Positions 45,653-56,700 of a stretch of DNA of 64,000 nt are shown in pieces. Within the stretch, counting starts at the first letter, position 1. Every line of letters starts with the position of its first letter. The translations under genes were made by a program, and so were the position numbers. Source of the stretch: a bacterium (GTDB lineage Bacteria; Electryoneota; JAOADG01); the NCBI GenBank assembly GCA_026417415.1, contig JAOADG010000008.1, positions 186,001-250,000 of the forward strand, read 5' to 3'. The notes below the pieces were generated by a model. It ran no database searches, was not told where the DNA came from, and saw only the letters and a list, made by a program, of their open reading frames with translations.

Positions 45653-46501
45653 ATGAAACAAGAGTACCGTGAAGTTTATGAGAATATGTCCTTTTTTGGT
45701 TTTACAGTGGAAGAATGGTTTGTAAACACCCAATCATCATTTCAAAAAATAGAATGTTTTCGTTCTAAATCTCACGGGGTGGTTTTAGCACTTGATGGGT
45801 TAATCCAACTTACCGAACAGGACGAGTTTATCTATCACGAAATGCTGGTTCATATTCCTATGTTGGTACATCCTAATCCTAAAAACGTGTTGATCATTGG
45901 TGGCGGTGATGGCGGTTCTGCACGTGAAGTTTGCTTGCATACCTGTGTTGAACGAGTAGATATGTGCGAAATTGATGGCCAAGTGATTGAAACTTGTAAA
46001 CAATATTTAAAGTGTACCGCAACGGGTATGAACCATCCAAAAGTCAACGTTATGGTGGGTGATGGTATAGAATTCGTGAAGCAGGCGAAAGATAATAGTT
46101 ATGATGTAGTTATAGTGGATTCGAGTGATCCTGTTGGACCAGGAGTCGGTTTATTTAATTCTATATTTTATCGGGATGTATTCCGAATTTTAACTACCAA
46201 CGGAATAGTAGTCGCACAAGGCGAAAGCCCATTTTACCAAATCGCGGCTGTACGAAATTTAAGAAAAGCGATGCAAGAAGTGTTTCCTATCACTGCTACC
46301 TACCTTGCGAACATCCCTACCTATCCGAGTGGTCTTTGGAGCTTTGCATATGCTGCAAAAACACTTTCTCCGAAACAATTCAGTCAACAAAGAGCATCAT
46401 TAATTGCATCTCAATGCAAGTATTACAATGAAGAGATTCATCTTGCCAGTTTTGTATTGCCTAATCTGGTAAAAAAGAGTATCGGGATGAATGAAAAGTA
46501 A
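45653..46501 (+). CDS. speE: Spermidine synthase (polyamine aminopropyltransferase)
   Basis: 282 residues. SpeE transfers the aminopropyl group of decarboxylated SAM to putrescine. Marks are QLTEQDEFIYHEMLVHIPM, the glycine-rich LIIGGGDGGSAREV, and VIVDSSDPVGPG with the catalytic Asp. The ATG has AGGAGA upstream. No speD or other polyamine gene is adjacent. The gene is preceded by a 216-bp AT-rich gap after the terminator, in which nothing else was seen. Confidence 0.93.
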   Translation: MKQEYREVYENMSFFGFTVEEWFVNTQSSFQKIECFRSKSHGVVLALDGLIQLTEQDEFIYHEMLVHIPMLVHPNPKNVLIIGGGDGGSAREVCLHTCVERVDMCEIDGQVIETCKQYLKCTATGMNHPKVNVMVGDGIEFVKQAKDNSYDVVIVDSSDPVGPGVGLFNSIFYRDVFRILTTNGIVVAQGESPFYQIAAVRNLRKAMQEVFPITATYLANIPTYPSGLWSFAYAAKTLSPKQFSQQRASLIASQCKYYNEEIHLASFVLPNLVKKSIGMNEK

Positions 46502-46507
46502 AATAGA

Positions 46508-46849
46508 TTATTGTACTGCTTGAACCGCTTCTTCTAAGGTTTTACAAATTGTAAACACAGATGATAAATGAGTGATATCCAACAATTCTTGAATATCTGC
46601 AGGTACTCTGGACAATGCTAACTTAGCACCGGCAGTTTGACAAGAAGTTAATGCGCTGGCAAGCGCACCAATCCCACTTGAGTTCATCCAAGAAACTTGT
46701 AATAAATCTAATACAATTCCTTTACCACTGTTCAAAAGTTCTGTACGGATAAGTTCTGCAAGCTGCCCTATTTCAGGACCACCCATCCATTTACCAGCAA
46801 GCGAAATAACAGTAACCGTTCCATGTTTAGAAGTTGAAATCATATTCAT
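46508..46849 (-). CDS. STAS-domain protein (anti-sigma factor antagonist-like)
   Basis: 113 residues forming one STAS domain. The phosphorylatable serine is in WMNSSGIGAL, the SpoIIAA-type motif, preceded by GIVLDLLQVSWM. Such proteins switch partner anti-sigma factors or act in stress signalling. No kinase (SpoIIAB/RsbW-type) or phosphatase lies in the window, so the partners are elsewhere. AGGAGA lies 7 nt upstream of ATG 46849. It converges with speE with a 6-nt gap. Confidence 0.88.
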   Translation of the reverse strand: MNMISTSKHGTVTVISLAGKWMGGPEIGQLAELIRTELLNSGKGIVLDLLQVSWMNSSGIGALASALTSCQTAGAKLALSRVPADIQELLDITHLSSVFTICKTLEEAVQAVQ

Positions 46850-47074
46850 AAAAGTTTCTCCTAAGATTGAAGTTCAAAGTATCAACAAAGAGAGATACAT
46901 CGTGCAAATAGAGGTTGATCACAGAAAAAAGCAACCTTTTCAATCTGTTCAAAATCAAGTCATGTGTGTAAACAGAATGCTGAATAAATTTAAAGGATTT
47001 CTAAGGAATTTTCAAGAAAGTACAATTTTCACTTTTTTTTTCGTAATTTGTTTTTTCTAAACAATGAGGGACCC

Positions 47075-48247
47075 ATGGCAGAATCTTTCCAAGGTGTAGA
47101 TTTTTACTTTACTGATACTTTGTTAACCGATGAAGAAATTACCATACGCGATACCGTGCGAGATTGGGTCGATCGTGAATTTATGCCCATTATCCGCAAA
47201 CACATCCAAGAAAAAACGTTCCCAACTTACATTATCCCACAATTGGCTGAACTTGGATTATTGGGTGCCAATTTACCTGAGAAGTATGGGTGTGCAAATG
47301 TTTCTGAGACGGCTTATGGTTTAATCAATCAAGAATTAGAGCGTGGGGATAGTGGACTACGCAGTTTTTCATCTGTACAGAGTGCGTTAGTAATGTATCC
47401 AATTTATGAATATGGAAGCGAGGAACAAAAAGAATACTGGCTCCCCAAATTGGCAAAAGGGGAAACAATAGGTTGTTTTGGATTGACTGAACCAGATTAC
47501 GGGTCAGATCCTGCATCAATGATAACACGCGCTGAAGACAAGGGGTCACATTTTGTACTTCACGGAGCAAAAATGTGGATCACCAATAGCCCTATTGCTG
47601 ATTTATTTGTGGTATGGGCAAAATTAGATGGCGTAGTACATGGTTTTCTTCTTGAAAAAGGAATGAAAGGACTTTCGGCACCTGAAACTACTGGAAAGTT
47701 GTCGCTTCTTGCATCTGCAACTGGTGAAATCGTAATGGATAACGTAATCGTTCCTAAGGAAAATCTGTTACCCAATATCAAAGGAATGCGTGGACCACTT
47801 TCTTGTCTTACCCAAGCACGTTATGGGATAGCGTTTGGTGCTACTGGGGCTGCTATGGCTTGTTATGATGAAGTTGTAAAGTACTCTAAATCCAGAATTC
47901 AATTTGGCAAACCAATCGGGGCGTTTCAATTAACGCAAGCAAAACTTGCACAAATGTTGACGGATATCACGCAAATGCAATTGTTGCAAATTCAATTGGG
48001 AAGATTGAAAGAACAAAAGCGAATGACCCCTCAACATGTTTCATTAGCCAAAAGAAACAATGTAGCCAAAGCGCTTGAAATTGCAAGAACAGCAAGAACC
48101 ATTTTGGGTGCTAACGGCATTTTGGATGAATACGTCTCCATGCGGCATGCTGCGAATTTAGAATCTGTTTTAACGTACGAAGGGACACACGAAATTCATA
48201 CACTCATTTTAGGTCAAGAAATCACGGGGATTGCTGCATTTGAATAA
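47075..48247 (+). CDS. Acyl-CoA dehydrogenase, probably glutaryl-CoA dehydrogenase
   Basis: 390 residues, FAD-dependent. Glutaryl-CoA dehydrogenase oxidises and decarboxylates glutaryl-CoA to crotonyl-CoA in lysine and tryptophan degradation. The match to the family is strong throughout: GLRSFSSVQSALVMYPI with the substrate-carboxylate Arg (R96), CFGLTEPDYGSDPASM, WITNSPIADLFVVWA, and the catalytic Glu (E369) in TYEGTHEIH followed by LILGQEITG. I start at ATG 47075 (GAGGG upstream) rather than a TTG at 47048. The 225 bp upstream hold no gene. Confidence 0.9.
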   Translation: MAESFQGVDFYFTDTLLTDEEITIRDTVRDWVDREFMPIIRKHIQEKTFPTYIIPQLAELGLLGANLPEKYGCANVSETAYGLINQELERGDSGLRSFSSVQSALVMYPIYEYGSEEQKEYWLPKLAKGETIGCFGLTEPDYGSDPASMITRAEDKGSHFVLHGAKMWITNSPIADLFVVWAKLDGVVHGFLLEKGMKGLSAPETTGKLSLLASATGEIVMDNVIVPKENLLPNIKGMRGPLSCLTQARYGIAFGATGAAMACYDEVVKYSKSRIQFGKPIGAFQLTQAKLAQMLTDITQMQLLQIQLGRLKEQKRMTPQHVSLAKRNNVAKALEIARTARTILGANGILDEYVSMRHAANLESVLTYEGTHEIHTLILGQEITGIAAFE

Positions 48248-48260
48248 CTTTTTTTTTAAG

Positions 48261-49265
48261 TTACTTTCCGAGAGCTTTCCGAAAAATGGTTAACACTTCT
48301 TCAAAAGATTTGGGGAGTGGGGCAGTGAAACGAAGCTCATCAGAAGGGCTAGGATAGGGGATAGTCAATTCATAGGCATGTAAACACTGTCCTGCACATA
48401 AAGCCAACCCTTCGGAAGCTAACATTCGTTGTTCATGACTAAGCCGTCCCAATTGACGATTACGACCTCCGTACAAGGGATCGCCAAAAAGGGGATAACC
48501 TAAATGTGCAAAATGGACGCGGATTTGATGGGTTCTACCAGTTTCAGGATAACAACGGATAAATGTCCAAAGTCCAAATCGTTCTTGTACTTCCCAATGA
48601 GTGATCGCAGGTTTTCCGTTTGGAACTATTGCAAACAATGCCCGTTCTTTTGGATGTCGTCCGATGGGTGCATCAATTCTACCGGTACGTCTATTGAGAT
48701 CTCCCCACACCAAAGCAAGGTAAGTTTTTTTCACCAAACGATCGTGAAATGCTTGGCTTAAATACTGTTGTATTTCTAACGTTTTTGCTGCCAATAAAAC
48801 ACCTGAAGTATCTTTATCTAAGCGATGAATAATCCCAGGTCGTAATCCCTCAGTATCACCTCCCGGTAAACCTGGAGAAAGTTCTTCGTTAGTTTGAGAA
48901 ACATGCCAAAGCAATGCATTGACGATGGTGCCGCTGCGAATGGTTTGGGCAGGGTGTACCACCAAACCACTCGGTTTATTGATCGCGATGATTTGGTGAT
49001 CTTCGTAAAGAACTTCTAGGGGAATATTTTCTGGGATGAGTTCAGGTGCTGGTGGTAGAAATGGTACCCATTCAATCCGATCATTCGGACGAACCATATA
49101 AGACGCACGTGCGGGCTGATTATTCACTAAAACGTTTTCTAAATCAATCCAGGCCTTTACTTTTGAGCGTGAAAAACCTGTTCTATTAGCAAGGTAAACA
49201 TCTAAACGGAGAGGTTGTTGGCCCGGATCTACTACTAGGGACTGCAAAGGATTTTTATAGTTCAT
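48261..49265 (-). CDS. RluA/RluD-family 23S rRNA pseudouridine synthase
   Basis: 334 residues. An N-terminal S4 RNA-binding domain (about 15-75, GFSRSKVKAWIDLENVLVNN) precedes the catalytic domain with HRLDKDTSGVLLAAK, the family signature with the catalytic Asp. Later GRTHQIRVHFAHLGYPLFGD is also typical. It isomerises uridines in large-subunit rRNA; the layout fits RluD, whose sites are 1911, 1915 and 1917. It converges with the acyl-CoA dehydrogenase gene with a 13-nt gap. Confidence 0.92.
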   Translation of the reverse strand: MNYKNPLQSLVVDPGQQPLRLDVYLANRTGFSRSKVKAWIDLENVLVNNQPARASYMVRPNDRIEWVPFLPPAPELIPENIPLEVLYEDHQIIAINKPSGLVVHPAQTIRSGTIVNALLWHVSQTNEELSPGLPGGDTEGLRPGIIHRLDKDTSGVLLAAKTLEIQQYLSQAFHDRLVKKTYLALVWGDLNRRTGRIDAPIGRHPKERALFAIVPNGKPAITHWEVQERFGLWTFIRCYPETGRTHQIRVHFAHLGYPLFGDPLYGGRNRQLGRLSHEQRMLASEGLALCAGQCLHAYELTIPYPSPSDELRFTAPLPKSFEEVLTIFRKALGK

Positions 49266-49333
49266 TTTCTTACATACAATCCAAAAAGTTATTTTTTTTT
49301 GCGATTAGCACTCAAGATAGTATTTTCATACTA

Positions 49334-50221
49334 ATGAAAGTACTGCTACAAAATACGATTGAAACACAACAACTTTGCAATCAAGTAGAAAAAGTACTTC
49401 TTGCCGATTTTGGAAAAAGTACATACTATCCTAATTATCCTACATTGATGCATTTTTTCCCACAAAAAGATTTATATTCCACCACCCAAATTTTAAGATC
49501 CGCGAAAGACATTGCGATCATAACAGGATATTATATTAAGCAGGTACAATCTATAGAAACCGATGGACCTCTTGCTGCTTTTTTATTAGCAGAGTTTTTC
49601 CATTTTAAAAACCAAAGATGCACCATTTATACTGATGAACAGTGCTTTCCACAATTGTGGAAAGTGAATTACGATTTACAAAACCGATTTCAAGTAAAGA
49701 ACATTCATCAAAAAATGTTATGGGATGATCACGATGTTTGCATTGTGATTGAACGGATAGGAAAAACAAGTGATGGCCATTGTTATTCTTTACGAGGGGA
49801 TCCGGTTGAAGTAGAGAATACTACTGTATATCAATTTCTTCATTTTTGTCATAAAAAGAAAATTCCCACGATTGCAGTCGGGGATGGTGGAAATGAAATA
49901 GGAATGGGGAAATATGCTCGGTTATTGGAGCAACAATTTCAATTACGACGCCTTTGCGTTGTACCCACAGATTATTTCGTATTTGCGGGAATATCCAATT
50001 GGATTAGTTGGGCATGGATAGCACTTTTAGATCGTCAATATTTTATTGAGTTACCCATAGAAAAAGAGTTTCAATACTTAACCATACTTAATCAAGCCAA
50101 AGTGGTAGATGGCTTGACTTACCAAATTACACCTACGGTAGATGGTGTATCTTTTGAGCACCAGTTACAAATTAGACAAAAAATCTTGACTTTAACTTGT
50201 GAACTTGTTAACATTTCTTGA
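49334..50221 (+). CDS. D-glutamate cyclase-like protein (DUF4392)
   Basis: 295 residues. Family marks: ETDGPLAAFLLAEF near residue 76, CIVIERIGKTSDGHCYSLRG near 135 and TIAVGDGGNEIGMGKYA near 178, matching the DUF4392/D-glutamate cyclase group that includes the eukaryotic DGLUCY protein, which cyclises D-glutamate to 5-oxo-D-proline. It has no transit or signal sequence. No oxoprolinase or glutamate racemase gene is near. Identity rests on these motifs. Confidence 0.8.
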   Translation: MKVLLQNTIETQQLCNQVEKVLLADFGKSTYYPNYPTLMHFFPQKDLYSTTQILRSAKDIAIITGYYIKQVQSIETDGPLAAFLLAEFFHFKNQRCTIYTDEQCFPQLWKVNYDLQNRFQVKNIHQKMLWDDHDVCIVIERIGKTSDGHCYSLRGDPVEVENTTVYQFLHFCHKKKIPTIAVGDGGNEIGMGKYARLLEQQFQLRRLCVVPTDYFVFAGISNWISWAWIALLDRQYFIELPIEKEFQYLTILNQAKVVDGLTYQITPTVDGVSFEHQLQIRQKILTLTCELVNIS

Positions 50222-50266
50222 TATGAATATATATGATGAATAAAATTTTTATCAAAAGTTTACTCT

Positions 50267-50713
50267 ATGGAAAAAAGTAAAAACAAAGATCGTCTCATCT
50301 TAGCCCAACGGATTCGTCAGTTACGTGAACAACTTGGATTATCCCAACAAGATTTGGCTGATCAAGCTGGACTCAGTCGAGTCCATATTTCTGGTCTAGA
50401 AAGGGGAGTGAGTTCACCAGCGGTTGAATCCTTAATCAGAATCGCAAAAGTTCTACAAACTACTGCAGGTGAGTTACTGAAAGACATTGAATTCACAGAT
50501 GAACAAACTGTGGAATATGAGCCAACCAAACCGATATATCCAGCACTGCAAGAATTACTAAATGACACTGAAGCATTAATGTTGTACAACATTACACCAC
50601 AAGAAATTGCAATCTTAAAATCAATCCGATTTCAAAACAAAAACTATGAACCGACAAGACAATTTTTTTTAGATACTTTGTTAGATATTCGTAGACGCAA
50701 GAATACTTCTTAA
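50267..50713 (+). CDS. XRE-family helix-turn-helix regulator
   Basis: 148 residues. An N-terminal HTH (about 10-65, IRQLREQLGLSQQDLADQAGLSRVHISGLERG, seen as the five-helix XRE fold) is followed by a C-terminal helical region (80-148) of unknown family. It lies 17 bp before addB and could regulate the addAB genes, though that is only positional. Confidence 0.85.
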   Translation: MEKSKNKDRLILAQRIRQLREQLGLSQQDLADQAGLSRVHISGLERGVSSPAVESLIRIAKVLQTTAGELLKDIEFTDEQTVEYEPTKPIYPALQELLNDTEALMLYNITPQEIAILKSIRFQNKNYEPTRQFFLDTLLDIRRRKNTS

Positions 50714-50729
50714 CCTCAGGAATTTCATT

Positions 50730-53729
50730 GTGATTTATTTTGTCCCACCTGAAAAATTGTATCCAAAACTTCTTGAAACTCTTCGCGATAATGTAAACCA
50801 TTTTGATAAAACCTTAATTGTAGTCCCTACGACTCCAATGAGGGAGCGGTATTACGAAAAACTTTCCACCGATTTACCGATTTCAAAACAGATAGGTTAT
50901 TCCATAATCACCTTAAATATGTTGATTGAATCCATTATCCCTGAACAACCTACAATACCCAGACCAGTTGCATTAATCAAGATAAAACGCTGGTTACAAA
51001 ATTTACCGGAAAACCATATCTTTAGCACCATTGCGAAACGTGTATCTGCACCTGAAGCAATTTTATCTACCTTAGAAGAATTGGAAGAATTAAGTGAACT
51101 TCAATATCCACAAAACTTAGAGGAACAAGATCAACTCATTCTTCAAGCATTAAATGAAGCAAAAGAAGTTTTAACAAACGGAAGTGTCAATCATAGAGCA
51201 AAGCATTACAAAGAAGCAAAAGAAGTTTTGAGAAAATTGGGTGACAACATTTTTCAATCATTATTATCCCAAACTATTGTCTTTGTTGGTTTCTACGATT
51301 TTTCAAAGTCGCAGGCTGAACTGATTGAAGAGTACATTCGTCTATCTCAAAAAAACCATCATGAACAAAAAGTAAAACTGATAGTTCCTTATTCAAATAC
51401 GGATTATGGTGAGTATTCCAAGCGCTTGTTCAAATGGTTTTATACCTTATCTTCGCATTCTATAAGTATAGAAGAAGAGCCCATCACAGCACGTATTCCA
51501 AAACGTTTACAATCGTATGATGGAAGTAATGAAACAGATAAATGGGGAGAGCCAACCTGTTACGCTTACCAAGCCATCAACGAAATTGGAGAGATTGATG
51601 CACTATTAAGAGCAGCAATCGATCTAACGCATAAAAAAAATATTCCATACAACGAAATTGCGCTCGTATTACCGTTTCTTGAACCCTACGAAGACATAGT
51701 ACGTGATTTTGCAGATTATTTCCATCTGCCAATACGGTTTATTGAAGGTGAATTAATCTTAAAGACAAAATGTGGAGAACGTATCAATGCTTTGATGAAA
51801 TGGTTAATGGATTTAGAAAATAATTCTCTTTTACTTCGGTTTTTTGAGGAAATGAACATTGATGTGACCCATCCAAAATTTGTAGAAGCATTGAAACAGT
51901 CCATCATTTCATCTACCAAATCCATTTCTGAACGTTTATTCAATTTAGCTAGTACATCTAATCTAAAATTTCTACATAATTTATTGAATTCACTATCAGT
52001 ACTTGTTGAATCAAAAGATAACTTGAAACAGTTTGGATCAAACTTTCTTTCAACCGCTCAACTCTGTTTCCATCAAAATTCTACAAATGCACCAATAGCC
52101 AATTCATTGATTGAAATCATTTCAAAAGCAATCAAATGGCTGGATGATTTATCGGAAGAAGAATATCCATCCTACAAAGAATGGCTCTCATTAGTATTCA
52201 ATGAAATGTGTAAAGAACGCTTAGATACAAATTCATCTCAACAAGGAATTTGGGTAGGGAGAATCCATCAATTGCGTGGTATTCCATTTCAACTCATTCT
52301 TTTACCGGGCGGTGGGAAAAGTTATTCAGGTGCGTATGAATCAAATTTGTTTACAACTGCGTTAAAAGAAAAATGGAATCTGTATTTAGATTACCCTGCG
52401 TTTTCCACTTACAAAGATAGCGAAATTGAGATGGACTGGTTGTTTGCAATGGCAGTAGCATTAGGTGAAAACGTAGTAGTAAGTTATCCTAACATTGAAT
52501 TAAGTTCTGGAAAAGAGGTAAGCCCTAACACCATTTTTGAGGATTACTTTTTATCATCCATAAAAAATATTGATGATGATATTTCACGTATTGTTCCGCG
52601 AAGAATTGAGTTAGTGAAAAAAGTATCCTTATCAAATGAGGAGAGATTGATTAGTATTGTAACAAAGATTGGTTCACCATCCATTTCTTATGATTTTCCA
52701 GAGAATGTTCGGATCCCCCAAATACAAACCAGCAGTCAAATAGGAAGAATTCTACCAGAGCATATCACAGAACGATTTCAACATCAATGTCTATCTCCTT
52801 CAATGTTATATAATTTTTTGTTATGTCCACTTCGAGCATTCTTCAAGTATTTTTTACCCATTCGAATTATTGATCGTGAAGAGACCATTTTTCGTGATCG
52901 TGGAAAAATCATTCATAACATCATCGCAAAAGTGAATGCGGATCCTTCTAATTTACCACCAAGAGAAAACTGGATTGAATTTATTAACACTGAACTTAGA
53001 AAACTGTATTATCCTCCAAAAGAAGCCGATGAACTTGAATATCACTTGCTTGTTTTTGAAATCATAGAACTTTTAGATAAATGGATGAAAGTCCGTCATG
53101 AATTAAAAATTGGAGTAGAAATTCAAACAGAATTAACTCAAAAAATCACAATTCCATTAGATGTAAATAACAACCACATTGAAGTTCAATTAACAGGACG
53201 AATTGATACAGTTGAACAGATCAATTCAAATGCTTCTTCTAAAGAATATAGAATTATAGATTGGAAGACAGGAAGTAAACCATCTGAGAAAGAATTAGAA
53301 ATATCTCCCGAATTAACTTTACAACTCCCCTTATATGTTCATTTTGTTAAAACCAATTTGAATTCTTCTAGTGTAAGGGCGTATTTGGTGTACTTGAAAG
53401 AAAAAATCATTGAAAACTGTATCTATGAGGTTAATGAAAGTCACTTACAGAATAAAGTTCACCAAGCATTTAACCTTCTGCAACAAATAATAGAAAGTGC
53501 ATTATTAGGTTACTTTCCACCTGTGCCGCAAAATTTTGAATCTTTCAATTACAGCGCTTGTAACTATTGCCAATTTCAAAGCGTATGTCTTGATCGAATC
53601 AAACAAGTTCCAATAGATTTGAAAGAATCTACAGAATACATCAACCATTATAGCGTTCTATTCGGTGGCAGAGATAAAACCATTCAAAATGATAATCAAT
53701 TGAATTCAAATGATTTGGATCAGCCATGA
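50730..53729 (+). CDS. addB: AddB-type ATP-dependent nuclease subunit B
   Basis: 999 residues, GTG start. AddB partners AddA in the helicase-nuclease that resects double-strand breaks. The N-terminal helicase-like domain has no Walker A lysine, as is usual for the inactive AddB motor. The C-terminal PD-(D/E)XK nuclease has IIDWKTGSKPS (DWKTG, catalytic). Four cysteines, C699 (LLCPLRAFFKYF) and C944/C947/C953 (CNYCQFQSVC), match the AddB iron-sulfur cluster. Its stop overlaps addA by 4 bp. Confidence 0.88.
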   Translation: MIYFVPPEKLYPKLLETLRDNVNHFDKTLIVVPTTPMRERYYEKLSTDLPISKQIGYSIITLNMLIESIIPEQPTIPRPVALIKIKRWLQNLPENHIFSTIAKRVSAPEAILSTLEELEELSELQYPQNLEEQDQLILQALNEAKEVLTNGSVNHRAKHYKEAKEVLRKLGDNIFQSLLSQTIVFVGFYDFSKSQAELIEEYIRLSQKNHHEQKVKLIVPYSNTDYGEYSKRLFKWFYTLSSHSISIEEEPITARIPKRLQSYDGSNETDKWGEPTCYAYQAINEIGEIDALLRAAIDLTHKKNIPYNEIALVLPFLEPYEDIVRDFADYFHLPIRFIEGELILKTKCGERINALMKWLMDLENNSLLLRFFEEMNIDVTHPKFVEALKQSIISSTKSISERLFNLASTSNLKFLHNLLNSLSVLVESKDNLKQFGSNFLSTAQLCFHQNSTNAPIANSLIEIISKAIKWLDDLSEEEYPSYKEWLSLVFNEMCKERLDTNSSQQGIWVGRIHQLRGIPFQLILLPGGGKSYSGAYESNLFTTALKEKWNLYLDYPAFSTYKDSEIEMDWLFAMAVALGENVVVSYPNIELSSGKEVSPNTIFEDYFLSSIKNIDDDISRIVPRRIELVKKVSLSNEERLISIVTKIGSPSISYDFPENVRIPQIQTSSQIGRILPEHITERFQHQCLSPSMLYNFLLCPLRAFFKYFLPIRIIDREETIFRDRGKIIHNIIAKVNADPSNLPPRENWIEFINTELRKLYYPPKEADELEYHLLVFEIIELLDKWMKVRHELKIGVEIQTELTQKITIPLDVNNNHIEVQLTGRIDTVEQINSNASSKEYRIIDWKTGSKPSEKELEISPELTLQLPLYVHFVKTNLNSSSVRAYLVYLKEKIIENCIYEVNESHLQNKVHQAFNLLQQIIESALLGYFPPVPQNFESFNYSACNYCQFQSVCLDRIKQVPIDLKESTEYINHYSVLFGGRDKTIQNDNQLNSNDLDQP

Positions 53730-56700
53730 ATGATCAATTTGTGCGAGAGATTGTAACTAGTGGAGAAAATCCCCAAAGTTACCTATTAACAGCAGGTGCT
53801 GGTGCTGGAAAAACGAGTGTATTAGTAGATAGAATTTCAAATTTAATACTCAGTGGCGTCCAACCTGAAAAAATCGTAGCAATAACTTTTACCGAAAAAG
53901 CTGCAGGAGAATTAAGTCGGAGAGTAAAGAAAAAGTTATTTCAACTCACTAGAACTCATCAATCAGATGTGCAACTTAAAGAGTTAAGGAAAATGTTTAC
54001 AGGTACTATTCATTCATTTGCTCTTCGACTACTACAACGTGCACCCATTACCTCTAATATTGAACCGATACCGACAATTATTGAAGATGAACAGATCGCG
54101 ATACGCTTAAAACAGGTACAAAAAAAATGGTTGCAGAAACATTCAGAAGTAATTGCCAATGCTATTATGAGTGGCATAATTAATCGAAACAACATTTACA
54201 ATATTTTAAGATTAGTGGTTTCTCTAAATCAAGTAAAAATAAATGTTACCTCACAGTTCATCACAGATGAAGAGATAACCAGTAGTATTGAAAAAATACA
54301 AAACGAATTGAAGCGATACTTACAGTTGTGCGATGCTTCTTCGGATAAGTTACGAGAATGGATGGATCGCACTATACAAGAATTAGAGGCATTGAGAGAT
54401 ATCAAGACGTTATCTAATGAACAAAAGTTATTTCAAATCACAAGTTTGTTGCAAAGGATAAATTTTAATGAACAAGAACAGACAGTGAAAATTAAAAATT
54501 ATGGTACCAAAAAAAACTGGAAAGGAAGTATTGATTTAATAAGAGAAAAATCAATTTCTTTAATCAAAGAAATTGCAAAAATTAGATCTTCTCTTTTATC
54601 CAAAGAATTAAAAAAATGGGAAGAGTTACTCACTGATTTTCACCAAACATTTCACAACACTTTAAGAGAATTAGGTGAAGTCCGATTTGACGATATTATT
54701 TCTAATGCTATTGAAATCACGCATCAAAAGATCAACCACCCTTATCAATATTATCATTTAGATGAAGCACAAGATACGGATCCTCGACTTTTGCAATTGA
54801 TTGAGAATTTACTGAAAAGTAAAAATGATTCAGCTGTCATTTTTATTGTAGGTGACGTAAATCAATCCATTTATAGTTTTCGTGATGCAAACGTGAACCT
54901 TTTCCGTGATACAATGACAAAACTTGTGATAGATTTAAATCCCAATAATGCGAAACAAACATTGGTATCTAATTTTCGCTCTACACCAAAAATTGTCAAT
55001 TTTATTAACACCTTGTTTAAAAGTAAATGGCACAATGACTATGTAGAGATGGTCGCAGAGAATACTGCGATTTCAAATGATATTGATCAAAATGATTCCG
55101 CGGTTACATTGTTTGAAATAGATGAGAGTACCGAAGTAACTAATATAGATAAAGCACATCGCATAGCTGCAGAGATAGTTGCAAATTATATCCATGCACG
55201 TAGTCAGGTTCAACCGACAACTCTTCCTAAAAATAAAGATGGAACAATTGCGTGGAGTCAAATTGCAGTTTTATTCCCAGCAACCAATCATTTAAAAAAA
55301 TACACAGAAGCATTTCGTCGGTACGGTTTACCGTTTGTAGAGGAACAAGCCACAGGTTTCTACGACAACGAGATTATACAAGAAATTGCAAACGTAATTC
55401 AATTGATTGCGAATCCAAAGGACGGAGTTGCTCTATTGGCTGTTTTACGCGGAAGATTTTTTGGTGTAACAGATAGAGCGATATGGGAGTGGAGAAATCT
55501 TTTAGAAAAAACAGAAGAAGGTAATCCTCTTTACGAATCAATGTATCTAACAAGACCAATGGATGGGTTAGATGAACAATTGAAATTCGCATTGAACACA
55601 CTCTATGATTTACATCTAAAAAAAGATTGTGTGTCACCATTCAATTTAATTATAGAGTTATTTCACAAAAGTGGAATTTACCATCTTACCTTCAAAGAAG
55701 CAGATGTTGCGTTAAGAGAAAAATTAAATTCAGTGTTAACGATACTTAGAAAACACAAAACACGTTCACTCAATGAACTTGCAGATCGATTAAGAAATTC
55801 TATCCAAGAACAAGAAAGAGTGAAAGGAATTTCAGCATCAGAAGAACAAGCGATACGTTTTCTTACAGTGCATAGTGCGAAAGGGTTAGAATTTGATTGG
55901 GTAATTGTTGTGGGAGCGGCAGATAAAGGAGGAAGAGATCAAATCACGATTAATGAAGTACTGATAAAAAATGAAGATGGAACCATTGAATGCAAATTCA
56001 ATCCTTGGTTTGAAACAGAGAACTATCGGAACCGAAAAAAACAACTGAAAGCAATTCAAGACGAAGAAAATTTTAGAGTTTTATATGTAGCCATGACACG
56101 AGCGAGAAATAAACTCTTATTACCTTTAATTACTTCAACAAAATTAAAGTCAGCTAATCAAGATTGGATAGATTTAATTAAACAAGCAGCATCACTTGTT
56201 CCGCACGAAATCATCAATAAAAATCTTTGCGAACGTACACCAATTAGTTCCATCAAATTGGACAATGAAGAAGCGATTTTATTCCCTAAAGAAGGAAATG
56301 TAAACGAATTTCACATATCAACGGTTACCAAATGGATTGACGAACACTTTCAAAGCGGTAGCAAACAGGTTCAGCACAAAGCTCTCGAATTAGATCCGAT
56401 TCAATTAGGAATTCTTGCACATCTGTTTATTCAAGTTGCATCTCCATTTGATACGGAAGATCAACTTGAAATGAAATTTAGAGAAGTAGTTACTTTACGA
56501 AGATTGGAGATTGAAGAAACCAAATTCATGAAGCAACACATTTTTGAATGGTTAAGAAAATGGTATGAATCAGATTTTTACCAGCAAATAAAAGATAGAC
56601 AACACATCTACGAATATCCTATCACATACCGTCAAGGTAATCAATTGATTTTAGGATCGGTGGACTTGCTTATTGTGAATAGTGATCATTGGATTGTTCT

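Noticed and set aside
48245-48263. A bidirectional terminator between the acyl-CoA dehydrogenase and the pseudouridine synthase gene
   Set aside because: The TAACTT/AAGTTA repeat around a run of seven Ts has only a 6-bp AT-rich stem and would be too weak.
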